Assembly: GCA_001600495.1 (NCBI GenBank)
Contig: BCKE01000013.1
Span: forward strand, 282,778 to 346,777
DNA: 64,000 nt
Direction of reading: 5' to 3'
Origin: Pilasporangium apinafurcum
Lineage: Eukaryota > Oomycota > Peronosporomycetes > Pythiales > Pythiaceae
The translations under genes and the position numbers were made by a program. A model generated the notes under the pieces. It ran no database searches, was not told the DNA's origin, and was given only the letters and a program-made list of their open reading frames with translations. Below are positions 46,517 through 56,983 of the stretch, piece after piece (position 1 is the first letter of the stretch; the number at the start of each line of letters is the position of its first letter).

Positions 46517-47946
46517 ACAAAAACGTTTTTATGAACTGACGTGATTGCTTGTGTAGCCATCTTTCATCTTCACTATGCGGACATAAGCGAAATGAAGAAA
46601 CTAGCAACCGCATAGATCAATGCGCGCAGCATTCATTTCTTCTGAACAAGAATGCGGATATAGCATAATGTACTGTAGTTGAAATGCATAGAATAAAGCT
46701 GGCAGTTGCAGCCGATCTTTTTGCATGATTAGTCCGTTAGCAGTCGGTGTCTATGTGGCAAGATTGAAATTGTGATTATTCTCACTTCCACATGGTGAAC
46801 TTCAACAGCTTCCACTACATTGGTGCGCTGTGCCCGTAGTTAATGATTTTGCCCAGCAAATGTTTAGTCCACTATTGATGTTCGCAGAGAATTGTAAAAC
46901 CAATACTGCTTCAGATGCTATCCGTGTCCTATTCCAACAATCACTCGAGTCGGCTGCTCTGCATATCCAAATACATACAAAGAAACAAGGCGATCTCTTG
47001 TCTTGTTCCGGCACGATTTCATGCGACTCACAATACTCATGGATTTGGACATATTGGTACTAGAGGATAGCGTTAGAAGTAAAAGAGATCTTGGAGTTTT
47101 GTGTTTAAATCCACCGAGATCCCGGCTGGTTCAGGTTGATTAATTACCACTTATCCATCATTCCACTGCTCGTTTTAATCAAATGCAATGAATGCTCATA
47201 TGTCACCATCACATTCGTGTGGTTCAACAACAGTCAGCCTTCAAGGTTGAAACGCAAATCTACTGAATGAATCATCAGCAATAACTTTTGGAGTATCTGC
47301 TTCGATTTTGATACAATATGAAGAAGACTCTTCAGATTCATTATGAACTAGTTATTAGATTGTACCTGTCGCAGCTTCTGTTGTCCATGAACGTTCACGA
47401 ACGGGATGTGACGCAAATGCGGCCTGTTGCACTCGATATTTTTGGCTATGCGCTTGCCAAGATGTTCTACTGGCCCAACTGACGGCATTGAGATCCGCCA
47501 CCATTGCTACTGCTCTGTTCAAGAGACAGAGCTTGTCAAAAATAATCGAATATCGAAATTTATGTTGATCTGTTTCATTTCATATAGTTAAACAGAAATA
47601 TTTGAGTTGAATTTTGATGTAAACTTTTAATACAGAAAATTTCATATCAAATTAAAGATATATTTAATTGGAGAGAATTGTAGTGATCACGTCCCACCGT
47701 CCTCCTCACGCATATGCCTTTGTTGAGATTCAATTGAGCTGGCAGACTCATCAACAGCAAAATGGAATGAAAAGGGACAGGATCTATCCTCATACTAAGA
47801 GATGGGCGCCGTTTGGTATTCGCGTTAGCCTCTATAGGTAGTGGATATGAACTTCTCATCATGAGTAGGCGCATCACAAGTGAGAACGGAGATGACTTCA
47901 CTACATTTTTTTGACTGCAGATGGACTTCATCCTAAACCATCCATA
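46517..47946. other. Non-coding region left of the secreted-protein cluster
   Basis: About 1.4 kb without a supported gene. It is AT-rich, particularly 47,560-47,670. A 230-bp plus-strand frame at 46,830-47,063 (CKTNTASDAIRVLFQ) slightly recalls the middle part of the secreted family but is too short to call. Confidence 0.45.
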
Positions 47947-47963
47947 GCTCATTTCCCAATCTT
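47947..47963 (+). promoter_or_regulatory. INR/FPR-like core promoter of secreted protein copy 1
   Basis: CTCATTTCCCAATCTTC, 53-69 bp before the ATG at 48016. CTCATTTC fits the oomycete INR consensus, and CCAATCTTC occupies the place of the flanking FPR element seen better conserved in the other copies. Confidence 0.5.
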
Positions 47964-48015
47964 CCACCTCACAAGTATTTCATCACTTGAAGGCGAAACG
48001 GAAATTAGAACCAAA

Positions 48016-49536
48016 ATGGTTGGAAAATTCGCGATTGCTGCACTGGCTGTGCTCACCACAACGACATCCTACCAAGTCTCGGCGCTGCCAAACTGGATCG
48101 GCAAGATCGGGTCCCCGACTGACACGGCCTGCTATCGAAAGTCGTATCTCACCAAGCAGTGTCCGCTTGGGTACCAGTTTGACAATATCGCAACATGCTG
48201 GGCCGAGTGTCCGCTCGAATACCCAGTCGAATGCGCCTGGGAATGCATCCCGCAAAGCGCCGACTGTGCACTCGAGATCATCGGCAAGGTCCAGGCCGTC
48301 GCAGATGTTGCCATCTACTTTGCAACTTCAGGGGTAGTCGGTGACTTGAGCTCCGCCAGCAAAGGCGTGCAGCAAGGTGTGGCTTGTGGGGTGCAACTTT
48401 TCTCAGTTGTGAGTAAGTTGGTTGAGTACGCGAAGGAACTCGAGAAAGACTTCCCTGATTCCACGCAAGATCAACTACTGTACTTGCTCTCTAAGTCAGA
48501 TTTCGCGATTTATGATTTGCCTGTGGCTGTCATGACATGTTTGGGTATCTCGACGCCCTCAGGACTGGAGGAAGCGTCCAAGATCGCCGAGGTTGTGACG
48601 TCGGTACTCAAATCCATTCTTTCTAGCGACGGAGAACTCACTGACATCAATTCGCTTATCAGTCTATTGACTGGATTGGATCTGACCTCGTCAATCACGG
48701 ATCTATCGACTACCGAGATGAACACGCTCACGACAACGTTGGCGTCTAATACGACCTGCGGTGATTCGCTCAATTCGCTGATCAACAAATTGGTGACCAT
48801 GGTCATCGCCATTAAGGACGATGCACCAGACTCGACAGTCGATGCCATTCGGTTCATCATCAGCAACTCAGATCTCTTCTTGGTCGAAATCCCGGCAGTC
48901 ACGAACAACTGTATGAGCGATACGAGTGCAGACTCGTACGACTTGCGTGATCAAATTCGCAAGGCATTTGAGACGATCGTTGAGAATATCATCGGCAGTG
49001 CCAGCAGTAGCAATGGTACGCCGTTGTCTTCGGCTGACTATTACCTGAGCATCATTGATAAAGGGCTGAGTGTCATTGCCATGTTTGATCCATCCGGAAT
49101 CGCAGCGCTTGCCGCCGAATACATCCAGCCGATTTGTGGTCCCACGTCTTTCCTCGGCGAAATTGATGATGGTACATTGACCGAAGCGCTGGGCTTGACT
49201 ACGGAAGATGATGCCTTCGCTGGAAGCTACGGCACCTGGACCAAGACTGGCGATGGCGTCGTAAAGATCTTCTTTGAAAGCACGGACACGCAAGATGTCA
49301 CGGTCAACATCTATTCGGGCGGCGATCAAATTAAGCAGGTTAAGGTCGCCAAGGGGACGAATGTGACTTGGACCTCGACCGTCAGTGTCTTACAGGACAA
49401 GACGCTCTACTTGGACCGTTGGCGTCCAGGTCTTATTGGCATTCCTGGCACAGGAGGTGGGTCGCTGCTACAGTGGATTCCACATACCAGTACCGGTGGC
49501 CACTTGGAACTTCATGCCAAGCTGAACGTAAGTTAG
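48016..49536 (+). CDS. Secreted Cys-rich protein, cluster copy 1
   Basis: 506 aa, one exon. The start at 48016 (MVGKF) gives a signal peptide with likely cleavage after YQVSA. Conserved head: WIGKIGSPTDTACYRKS and CPLEYPVECAWECIPQSADC, with spacing C-x9-C-x11-C-x3-C-x7-C-x3-C-x6-C. The middle (~90-360) is helical, Ser/Thr/Asp-rich, with isolated conserved Cys (MTCLG, TTCGDS, NNCM). The tail is the best conserved part: MFDPSGIAALAAEYIQPICG, GSYGTWTKTGDG, then KTLYLDRWRPGLIGIPGTGG and final NVS. I know similar proteins only as uncharacterised secreted oomycete proteins. An extracellular, host- or wall-facing role is inference. It is convergent with copy 2, unlike the other four copies, which all point left. 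Confidence 0.85.
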   Translation: MVGKFAIAALAVLTTTTSYQVSALPNWIGKIGSPTDTACYRKSYLTKQCPLGYQFDNIATCWAECPLEYPVECAWECIPQSADCALEIIGKVQAVADVAIYFATSGVVGDLSSASKGVQQGVACGVQLFSVVSKLVEYAKELEKDFPDSTQDQLLYLLSKSDFAIYDLPVAVMTCLGISTPSGLEEASKIAEVVTSVLKSILSSDGELTDINSLISLLTGLDLTSSITDLSTTEMNTLTTTLASNTTCGDSLNSLINKLVTMVIAIKDDAPDSTVDAIRFIISNSDLFLVEIPAVTNNCMSDTSADSYDLRDQIRKAFETIVENIIGSASSSNGTPLSSADYYLSIIDKGLSVIAMFDPSGIAALAAEYIQPICGPTSFLGEIDDGTLTEALGLTTEDDAFAGSYGTWTKTGDGVVKIFFESTDTQDVTVNIYSGGDQIKQVKVAKGTNVTWTSTVSVLQDKTLYLDRWRPGLIGIPGTGGGSLLQWIPHTSTGGHLELHAKLNVS

Positions 49537-50483
49537 GAGTGCAAACTCAGTCTACCTAATACGTTTCTTGAAGAAGCGTGAGCTTCTGTTTTGGATTGTG
49601 TTCACAGTGATGTTTTTGACAATTGAGACTTAATGGGATATGGCAAACAAATTAATGCAAAGCATGGACTGGTTTGTTCATACTGGAAATATCGTAGCAC
49701 ATAAAGACCTCATGTGTTTGCATGAAGATTTGCAGGCATGCCCTTCCCCGTTTCACTATTAATATTGACCGTGTGGCTTTTGCACCCCTCGGCTCTTCCA
49801 TGTAAACGGATCCAGTAGAAGGTGATAAGCTGACAGATGTTGACTTGTTACATAAAATATGCCAAGAGATTTGCTGCATGAGTTACGTGCAAGGTTAAAC
49901 CGTGCGTGAAAGTGAATAATAGTAAGCTGGGGCTCGATTAAATGAAATATTCGTCTGTATTTTAATAGTTTCGTCTCGAAAGATCATACGAGATACCAAA
50001 GTACCTCAAGAAGGATCTCCTGTTTTTGTTCTGGATAATCACTTTGATTTTCCACGCACTCGATCTCCTCGGACATGCATTGTCATCGCCTCGCATCCGT
50101 TCTTGAAAAGAAGAATGGCGCTGAAAAGAGCTCATTGAGTAGAATTCGAAGCAAGTTTCTGTTTCTATCGATAAAGACTGGTTCGCTTAAAAAAGCACGT
50201 CAAAGTGTATCCTACCGATAGGAGAAATGGGGAATAGAGGTTAAGAGAATTTGGCTAGTAGCATTCTCTGGCGTTGCACAAGAATATCATGCTATCATTT
50301 AAAGTGGCTTCAAACGCGTTTCCCTTGGCCATTCCTAATCGATGACAACTAGATTGCAAGTTTATATGCGCTCTACTAGCATGTATAAAAACTTTCTTAA
50401 CGCATCAAAAAATTAGGAGGTACTAGGCTGCAAACATTTTACCTACTAGTAACAAGCAATGCATTCCCTGTCCGAAACTCCCT
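49537..50483. other. Convergent intergenic region
   Basis: 947 bp between the stop codons of secreted copies 1 and 2. I see no coding sequence, repeat or RNA gene in it. Confidence 0.5.
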
Positions 50484-52541
50484 TTAGCTGACATTAATCT
50501 TGGCATGCAGCTCAATATGACCACCTGTGGTACTGTGAGGGATCCACATGAGAAACGATCCTCCACCCGTTCCAGGTAGCCCAAGGAAACCTGGACGCCA
50601 GCGATCCATGTAGAGCGTCTTGTCCTGCATCTCCGAGATATTCCGTGTCCAGGTAACAGTTTCTCCGGAATCAACGTCAACTTCATCAATTTTGTCACCA
50701 CCGGAAAAGATGTTGACGCTCACATCTTCGTCATCCGTGCTTTCAAATATAATGACCAGCACACCGTCACCCTCCCGCGACCAGGTGCCATAACTACCAT
50801 CAAACGCGTCATCAATGGTTTTTAGTCCAAGCGCTTGATCCAATGGGCCATCGTCAACTTCACCAATGAAAGATGTTGGTCCACAAATCGGCTGAATCCA
50901 CTCTTGAGCGAGCGAGGCCAATCCTGTCGGGTCAAACAATGAGATCGCGCTCAGTCCAATATCGGTGACTCTCAACGCGTAGTCTGCAGTCGAGAGCGGA
51001 TTCCCATCGTCATCATCGGCAGCATCGACGATTGCATTGATGATTTCGTCCATGGTCTTACGGATGTCTAACCGCGTTGCTAGTGCCTGCTGCGACGTGT
51101 CGGCCACACAATTTGAGGTCACTGAAGGGATGTCGACCAAGTAGAGTGATGATGTTTGCACAGCATACCGCAATTGCGCAGCCGAAGCAGTCGGTGTGGC
51201 GTTCTTGGCAGCTTGCACTGAGGTGTAGATTCGGTTAGTGAGACTGTTGAGTTCAAAGCCGCACGTGTCGTTCGACTGAATTAGAGTTTTCAGTTCAGTC
51301 AAGTCGTCATCAGTGAGATCCTTGACGGCATCACCTAGACCAACGTCCGTGAGTAAATCCAAGTAAGTATCTGGGTTCAAGATCATGTCGCCTTGGGTGT
51401 AGACGATCTTAAGGATGCCAGTGGCCACATTTGTGACAAGCTGGACGTCCTTCATGCCCTCAGGGAGAGTGGTACCCAGACACGTCGTAATGGCGATAGG
51501 CAAATCGGTGACGACAAAATCTAAATTCGACATCATGAACAAAATCTCATCCTCGGAGCCATTTGGGTAGTCAGTCTGTAGCTTCTGTGTGTCCTTGACA
51601 ACGCGCTGCAGTACTGAGAAGAGTTGCTGACCACACTTGACACCTTGTGTAACTTTCTTACCGGCATTGAGCAAGTTCCCAGCAACACCGGCGGTGGCAG
51701 CGTTCAAAGCAACGTTCGCGAGCGAAAAGATCTTGCTTAGGATCTCCAGTGCACAGTCCTCATTTTGCGGGATGCACTCCATGCCGCACTCAACAGGATA
51801 CTCCAATGGGCATTGCGCCCAGCAGGTACCACCATCCGATTCGTACCCGATGGGACACTGGTCCATGCTGTGCGTTTTACGGTAACACGCCGTGTCGGCC
51901 GCAACGCCGATCGTTGGACCTACCCAATTGGGCACTGTCAACACGACGGGTGCAGGGATGATGGTAGTGGGTGATGGAGCAGGCGTTTCGGTTGGTGGCG
52001 GTTCTTGTGGATTGCAATTGACACGGCCATTACCATCCCCAAAACAGCCTTCTGGTATACCTGTCGATACTTCAACTATAGTATCTGCTGATCCAGAGGT
52101 AGCATCGGCGATTAGCGTAGAATAATCGATGTATTGGGCTCCGTCAGAAGACGCAGTTGTCGTGTTGGATAACCCAACTTCACCCACGGATCCTTCACCT
52201 TCAGAAGCCACATATTTATCCTCGTCAGTCATTTCCAGTTCTGGAGCCGTGACTGTCCCTACATTATCGTCTTCACTAGGGGCAACTTCCTCGTAGACCG
52301 AGCCTGCATCCACTTCCACGACTTGTGGTGGTGACGATGCAGAGAGCGAACCTTCCAGGACATCAGTGACCGGTTCAGGAGCATTTGTCTCAGCCAAAGC
52401 AGTTGAGCCGGTGGAGGACGAGGTCAATGAAGGAGCCACAGTGATTGGAAGTTTGACACTGCAGGTTGTTTTCGACGCACTAACATGACTAGCGCTAAGC
52501 AGAAATACCAACAGCAGACTTGAGACAGCGCGTTTGACCAT
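50484..52541 (-). CDS. Secreted Cys-rich protein, cluster copy 2, with long N-terminal extension
   Basis: 685 aa. The start at 52541 (MVKRAVSSLLLVFLLSASHV) gives a signal peptide. Unlike its neighbours it carries ~185 extra residues between signal peptide and head: Ser/Thr/Glu/Asp-rich, low-complexity, with one Cys pair (CFGDGNGRVNC) and a Pro/Thr run (PPPTETPAPSPTT) just before VPNWVGPTIG. The head (CYRKTHSMDQCPIGYESDGG, CWAQCPLEYPVECGMECIPQ), the helical middle and the C-terminal domain (GSYGTWSREGDG, KTLYMDRWRPGFLGLPGTGG, final NVS) follow the family pattern; the second Cys gap is 10 rather than 11. The Pro/Thr/Ser stretch resembles an O-glycosylated wall-spanning stalk, so this copy may stand off from the cell surface. 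That role is inferred. Confidence 0.85.
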   Translation of the reverse strand: MVKRAVSSLLLVFLLSASHVSASKTTCSVKLPITVAPSLTSSSTGSTALAETNAPEPVTDVLEGSLSASSPPQVVEVDAGSVYEEVAPSEDDNVGTVTAPELEMTDEDKYVASEGEGSVGEVGLSNTTTASSDGAQYIDYSTLIADATSGSADTIVEVSTGIPEGCFGDGNGRVNCNPQEPPPTETPAPSPTTIIPAPVVLTVPNWVGPTIGVAADTACYRKTHSMDQCPIGYESDGGTCWAQCPLEYPVECGMECIPQNEDCALEILSKIFSLANVALNAATAGVAGNLLNAGKKVTQGVKCGQQLFSVLQRVVKDTQKLQTDYPNGSEDEILFMMSNLDFVVTDLPIAITTCLGTTLPEGMKDVQLVTNVATGILKIVYTQGDMILNPDTYLDLLTDVGLGDAVKDLTDDDLTELKTLIQSNDTCGFELNSLTNRIYTSVQAAKNATPTASAAQLRYAVQTSSLYLVDIPSVTSNCVADTSQQALATRLDIRKTMDEIINAIVDAADDDDGNPLSTADYALRVTDIGLSAISLFDPTGLASLAQEWIQPICGPTSFIGEVDDGPLDQALGLKTIDDAFDGSYGTWSREGDGVLVIIFESTDDEDVSVNIFSGGDKIDEVDVDSGETVTWTRNISEMQDKTLYMDRWRPGFLGLPGTGGGSFLMWIPHSTTGGHIELHAKINVS

Positions 52542-52592
52542 AATAATCGACACACCTCACACGCTATCGTTTGGTTATATTGGTGGTCCTAT

Positions 52593-52610
52593 GGAAAATT
52601 GGATAATGAG
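52593..52610 (-). promoter_or_regulatory. INR/FPR core promoter of secreted protein copy 2
   Basis: On the minus strand the sequence reads CTCATTATCCAATTTTCC, about 52-70 bp before the ATG. AATTTTC fits the FPR consensus MWTTTNC, and CTCATTAT fits INR with one mismatch. Confidence 0.5.
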
Positions 52611-53735
52611 TCGCACGTCATCGTGGTTGTACTCATAGCTTGTGTTGGTATCAGTCCGTGCCTCTTAGCAGGACACCGAGACGGAACAGCTTTCTTTCAT
52701 TGCACCTGTTCCCAAATTCGCCTTGATTATGTACACGAGGCAAATCCTCTTCGATGGATTCTGCGGCTTGTTAAGATAATCACATTTAATAAGCTCATAT
52801 TTTACAATCCAGCACGCTGCGTAGAATCGCATGGTGGAACATGGATATTCCTGCAACGATGGGGAGAGAGCCACTTTTGCTATTCAGACAATGCAACAAA
52901 ATGCGGGATAGTTGCATTCTGATGTGGGTAAATTCCGTTGCAGACCACTTAGGGTTTTCAAACAGGCGGTATCAAATTGGGTGAAAAGTTTATGTCATGA
53001 AGTAAAAGCTTCGAACAGCGTTGTGAATACTATATTGTGCACTATTGTCTCGTGATCATTGATAGAAAATTACACTGCGTTAGGAATTGCAGACGTACGG
53101 GCTGTGTAATTATATTCTCTCACAATCAGAAAGTCAAGGACAACTCTTGATTATAATCTATGGTAGTTAGGTAACTGAGGGCATTGATGGCAACTACTCC
53201 GGCTATACGAGCCCCCAGGCTGCCTCGGACAGGAAATCTTACTCACCAAACACTATCTTGAAGATATCCCTACAAGCGACTGTTCTTGTACGTCCATGCT
53301 GAGCATACTCTACACGATATAGCTGAATCTGCATTCTCTATTCATGTCAACAGCGTTTATTGCTTTGACGCTGTACCGAATTCCATTGTATCATTGAATG
53401 ATGCCGTTTGTCATCCATAGCTTATTGGATCACGATGGAAGGATTCAGTTCACAATGCGATAGTTTACCAAAATCGGCACAATTGATTTGTGCTAAAAGA
53501 TGACGAGAATGTATTGCCTCACAGCAGAGTAACAATCCCGTCTTCTGTTTTAGAAGTTCAAACTCCATGCTATTATTGCTAACCAACTACACTACGCAAT
53601 TGAGGCAAACTACTTTTTGGTATCAACGCAAATTCATTGTCAATTCATTTTTGGAGTATTATCAATGAGAGCACTGGATACATCACAACCACATGCTGGA
53701 GAAGCAGTCCAAGAAGAAATATGAACCGCTCTTAC
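52611..53735. other. Intergenic region between secreted copies 2 and 3
   Basis: About 1.1 kb without a supported gene. I see no clear relic of the secreted family here. Confidence 0.45.
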
Positions 53736-55340
53736 CTAACTGACATTGATCTTAGCGTGAAGTTCCAAGTGACCGCCATTAGAGCTGTGCGGGATCCACA
53801 TGAGCAACGATCCACCACCGGTACCAGGGAGACCAAACAATCCTGGGCGCCAACGGTCCAGGTACAGTGTCTTGTCCTGCAGGTCGGCGATTTTACCCGT
53901 CCAAACTACGGTCTTGCCTTTGCCCACCTTCACTTCGGTGAGCTTATTACCACCCGACATGATGTTGACGCGAACATCCTTGTTATCAGTGCTTTCAAAA
54001 GTGAAATTCACGTGTCCATCGCCCGCCTTGGTCCAGGTACCGTAGCTACCCGCAAACGCTTTGCCCATGGTGGTTAGACCGAGCGCTTCATCGAGCGGTC
54101 CGTCATCGACCTCGCCGATGAACGAAGTTGGCCCACAAATTGGCTGGATATACTCCGCGGCCAACGCTGCAATTCCTGTGGGGTCAAACATGGCGATCGC
54201 ATCCAAACCCATGTCGGTAATCTTCAGCGCGTATTCTGCGGTCGAGAGCGGTTTCCCTTTACTATTCGAAGCTGCTCCTATCACACTGTCCACGATCGTG
54301 TCAAAGGTCTTGCGGATAGAATCACGCGTCGATAATCCATTGGTAGTCGTGTTGCCTACACAGCTGGAAGTCGCGGCAGGAATGTCAATCAAGAAAATGT
54401 CAGATGAAGTGACTGCAAGGCGAATAGCGTCGACTGCAGTAGTTGGTGCGCTTTGCTTGATGGTCTGCACGGATGCGACAATCTTGTTGACAAGGCTTTT
54501 TAATGTTATGCCGCAGGTAGACGACGAGTCTTGGGATTGGATCGATGCGGTGAGTGCAGTCAAATCTTGTTCAGCGAGTGCAGTCACCGAATCCCCAGCA
54601 CCGATTTGCTTGATAAAGCTAATGAATCCATCGGGTGTGAGCAGCGACTTGCCATCAGACACGATCTTCTTCGCGATGTTTGTAACTATTTTGGCAACAT
54701 CGGTGGACTGTTTGAGGCCTGCAGGCATAGGCAATCCCAAGCATGTACACACCGCGACGGGGAGGTCGGTGATGACCAAGTCGGATTTGCCGAGCACAGA
54801 TAAAATTTGGGACTGGGTGGTGTTGGGAAAATTGCTTTGCAACTCCTCAGCGTAGGCAACAGCGCTCTGCAGTACTCCGAAAAGCTGCTGACCACACTTG
54901 ACACCCTGCGCCAACCCAGCATTAGCCTTGACGACATTGCCCAGCACGCCGGTCGTGGCAGCGTTGATGGCGACTGTCGCGACGGAGCTGACCTTGGAGA
55001 TGATCTCCAGCGCACAATCCTCATTTTGAGGAATGCACTCCATGCCACACTCAACGGGATACTCGAGCGGACATTGCGCCCAGCAAGTTGCGACATTGTC
55101 GAACTCATAACCCGGTGGACATTTCTTGGTCAGGTGGGTCTTACGATAGCAAGCCGTGTCGCTTGGGACACCGATGGTTGGTCCCACCCAGTTAGGAATA
55201 CTGGACATGACGCCATTGAAGGTGGACGTGGTCGAACTGCCATCAGCAGGTGCTACCGTTCCAGCATATTGACCGCGAGTAACTTTCGAAGAGACGAGAA
55301 GCGCGACAACTAACGTATAGAAGAGCGACTTGAAGACCAT
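53736..55340 (-). CDS. Secreted Cys-rich protein, cluster copy 3
   Basis: 534 aa, one exon. A signal peptide (MVFKSLFYTLVVALLVSS, cleavage probably after VTRG) leads into ~25 Ser/Thr/Ala residues and then IPNWVGPTIGVPSDTACYRK. The seven-Cys head has the same spacing as copy 1. The middle contains VMLGxx-type helices and the conserved TCLG, TCGITL, SSCVG cysteines. The C-terminal domain reads MFDPTGIAALAAEYIQPICG, EVDDGPLDEALGL, GSYGTWTKAGDG, KTLYLDRWRPGLFGLPGTGG and ends in NVS. It is the closest match to the family consensus in this window. It is transcribed in the same direction as copies 2, 4 and 5. Confidence 0.85.
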   Translation of the reverse strand: MVFKSLFYTLVVALLVSSKVTRGQYAGTVAPADGSSTTSTFNGVMSSIPNWVGPTIGVPSDTACYRKTHLTKKCPPGYEFDNVATCWAQCPLEYPVECGMECIPQNEDCALEIISKVSSVATVAINAATTGVLGNVVKANAGLAQGVKCGQQLFGVLQSAVAYAEELQSNFPNTTQSQILSVLGKSDLVITDLPVAVCTCLGLPMPAGLKQSTDVAKIVTNIAKKIVSDGKSLLTPDGFISFIKQIGAGDSVTALAEQDLTALTASIQSQDSSSTCGITLKSLVNKIVASVQTIKQSAPTTAVDAIRLAVTSSDIFLIDIPAATSSCVGNTTTNGLSTRDSIRKTFDTIVDSVIGAASNSKGKPLSTAEYALKITDMGLDAIAMFDPTGIAALAAEYIQPICGPTSFIGEVDDGPLDEALGLTTMGKAFAGSYGTWTKAGDGHVNFTFESTDNKDVRVNIMSGGNKLTEVKVGKGKTVVWTGKIADLQDKTLYLDRWRPGLFGLPGTGGGSLLMWIPHSSNGGHLELHAKINVS

Positions 55341-55404
55341 CAGTGCTTATTGGACTAGGACGAGATGGACCACCCAGTAGGAAGTTTGTTGAGTATTTTG
55401 CTTT

Positions 55405-55421
55405 GCACAATGGAAAGTGAG
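55405..55421 (-). promoter_or_regulatory. INR/FPR-like core promoter of secreted protein copy 3
   Basis: On the minus strand the sequence reads CTCACTTTCCATTGTGC, about 65-81 bp before the ATG. CTCACTTTCCA is shared base for base with copy 5, and the FPR part is weaker here. Confidence 0.5.
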
Positions 55422-56358
55422 CTAGGAGAAGTGGACACTTGGTAGTTTAAGGTGAGGGAGTGACATTCTACCCAACAGATTGATACCGCATCTGTAAACG
55501 TAACCTGTATTTCATTGACTATGAGCTACAGTTGCTTTTTTTTTCTGTTCAACAGCAATGCTATAGAGAGAAGGTAAGTAATGACTTTTGCAGTGGAATA
55601 TGTGCGATCTTAACACCGAGGCAAACACATAGACGATACGACAAGTCAGCGCGATTGATCAGCTCGACATTAGCAAGCCGTGGATGGCTTGTATGATATC
55701 TGGTTATTTCTGTTTTTACTCCAAAGAACGAGGAGAAAATAGTAGTGGTCACATTTGAGCGGATGCCAGCATCATTCAACTAGCTATGTAATTGCTTAAG
55801 CATCAAGGATTTGTCGCTATAGTATACTTGCAGTTAGGAAATAGAGCGACAGTCCATATCCTTTCATGCAGCCTGAAGTACTCCCAATATGGCTGTAAGC
55901 TGGATGTACAGAGATAGTGGCCGTTAGAGAACAGCACCGCCCAGTACCAGCGCACCTATCAGTCAACGCGTGCTGAAAACGGCTGCGCCTGTCATATCGA
56001 GTTGTACTCAAAGACTTACGGCTTAGTTTTCTAAATAGTGGGACAAAATTGGGTCTGTACTTGTCGACTGGCAACAGATTTGCTGTACTACGCTCCAGGT
56101 GATGGTGCCTTCCCATTGGTACTGTACACCGAAGAGATTAGTTCCGCTGGCATAGAAAGAACTCACAAAATGCAGCGCTGTCTATTAGGGTCTGCATCTC
56201 AAGACTGCAATTTATGGAGTAATGTACTGTAATTACAATCATTTTCCACCATTAAGGTTGTTTTAGTCTTTGATATAGTATGCAATTTTTCTAAGGAACA
56301 ATGCGAAATGCAATGTGATACTCTGCTGGTTGTGTGTATTCATCGAAATTACAGTTGT
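55422..56358. other. Intergenic region between copy 3 and the pseudogene copy 4
   Basis: About 940 bp, no supported gene; a T9-10 tract lies near 55,534. Confidence 0.45.
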
Positions 56359-56983
56359 TTAGCTTACATTAAGATTGTATTGGAGATCCAAGTGGCTGCC
56401 AGCAAATACATATAGCACCCATAACAACAAGGAACTGCCACCTGACCCGGGGATATTTAGTACCAGCGATCTAAGTACAGCGTCTTGTCCTCGAGATTGA
56501 AGGTCTCCGTCCAGGTAGCCGTTTTACCAGCCTTGGCATCGAATTTAGCGATTTTCTTCTCACCAGACATGGTGTTGATCGTCACATCTTCCGTATCAAT
56601 GCTTGTAGGCTGGATCGCTATGTTTCTGTCGCCTGCTTTTGGTCATTTTCCGCTGCTAACAGCAAGACACCGCTGATGGTGTTGAGTCCAAGTGCATCAA
56701 CCAAACCACCGTCATCAATTACACCCAATAATGACGTCGCTCCACAAATTGACTGCACAAACTCTTGTGTCATGACCACCAAACCCATCGGATCAAACAT
56801 TGCAATAGTGCTGAGCTCCATTTCCGTGACCTTAAGTGCGTAATCAGTCTCCGTGGTCTTACGAATCGAGTCACACGTCAAGAAGTCGGTAGTGGCCATC
56901 TTGTTCATGCAGCTGGTCGTGGTGGCATGAATCTCCTTCAAAATGAGACTATAAGCACTGATGGCATGTTGTGAATGGAACAT
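56359..56983 (-). pseudogene. Secreted Cys-rich protein, cluster copy 4 (C-terminal remnant)
   Basis: Three pieces of the family tail survive in order but in different frames. 56983-56680 has TTTSCMNK, DYALKVTEMELSTIAMFDPM and ALGLNTI. About 56645-56465 has GDRNIAIQPTSIDTEDV and KTLYLDRW followed directly by a stop. About 56455-56359 has IPGSGGSSLLLW and the terminal NLNVS with its stop. The segment holding GSYGTWT is deleted, and the RPG after LDRW is lost. The signal peptide, Cys-rich head and first helical part are absent from the upstream kilobase. It is a truncated, frameshifted dead copy, closest by eye to copy 5. Confidence 0.8.

Noticed and set aside
46830-47063. Small plus-strand ORF as a further secreted-family member
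   Set aside because: No signal peptide, head or tail motif; the resemblance rests on about ten residues.
47123-47160. tRNA-like GGTTCAGG motif
   Set aside because: No acceptor stem, anticodon arm or D arm at the required distances.
47647-47967. 106-residue minus-strand frame before secreted copy 1
   Set aside because: Lies over the AT-rich promoter of copy 1, has no conserved feature and unbiased composition.
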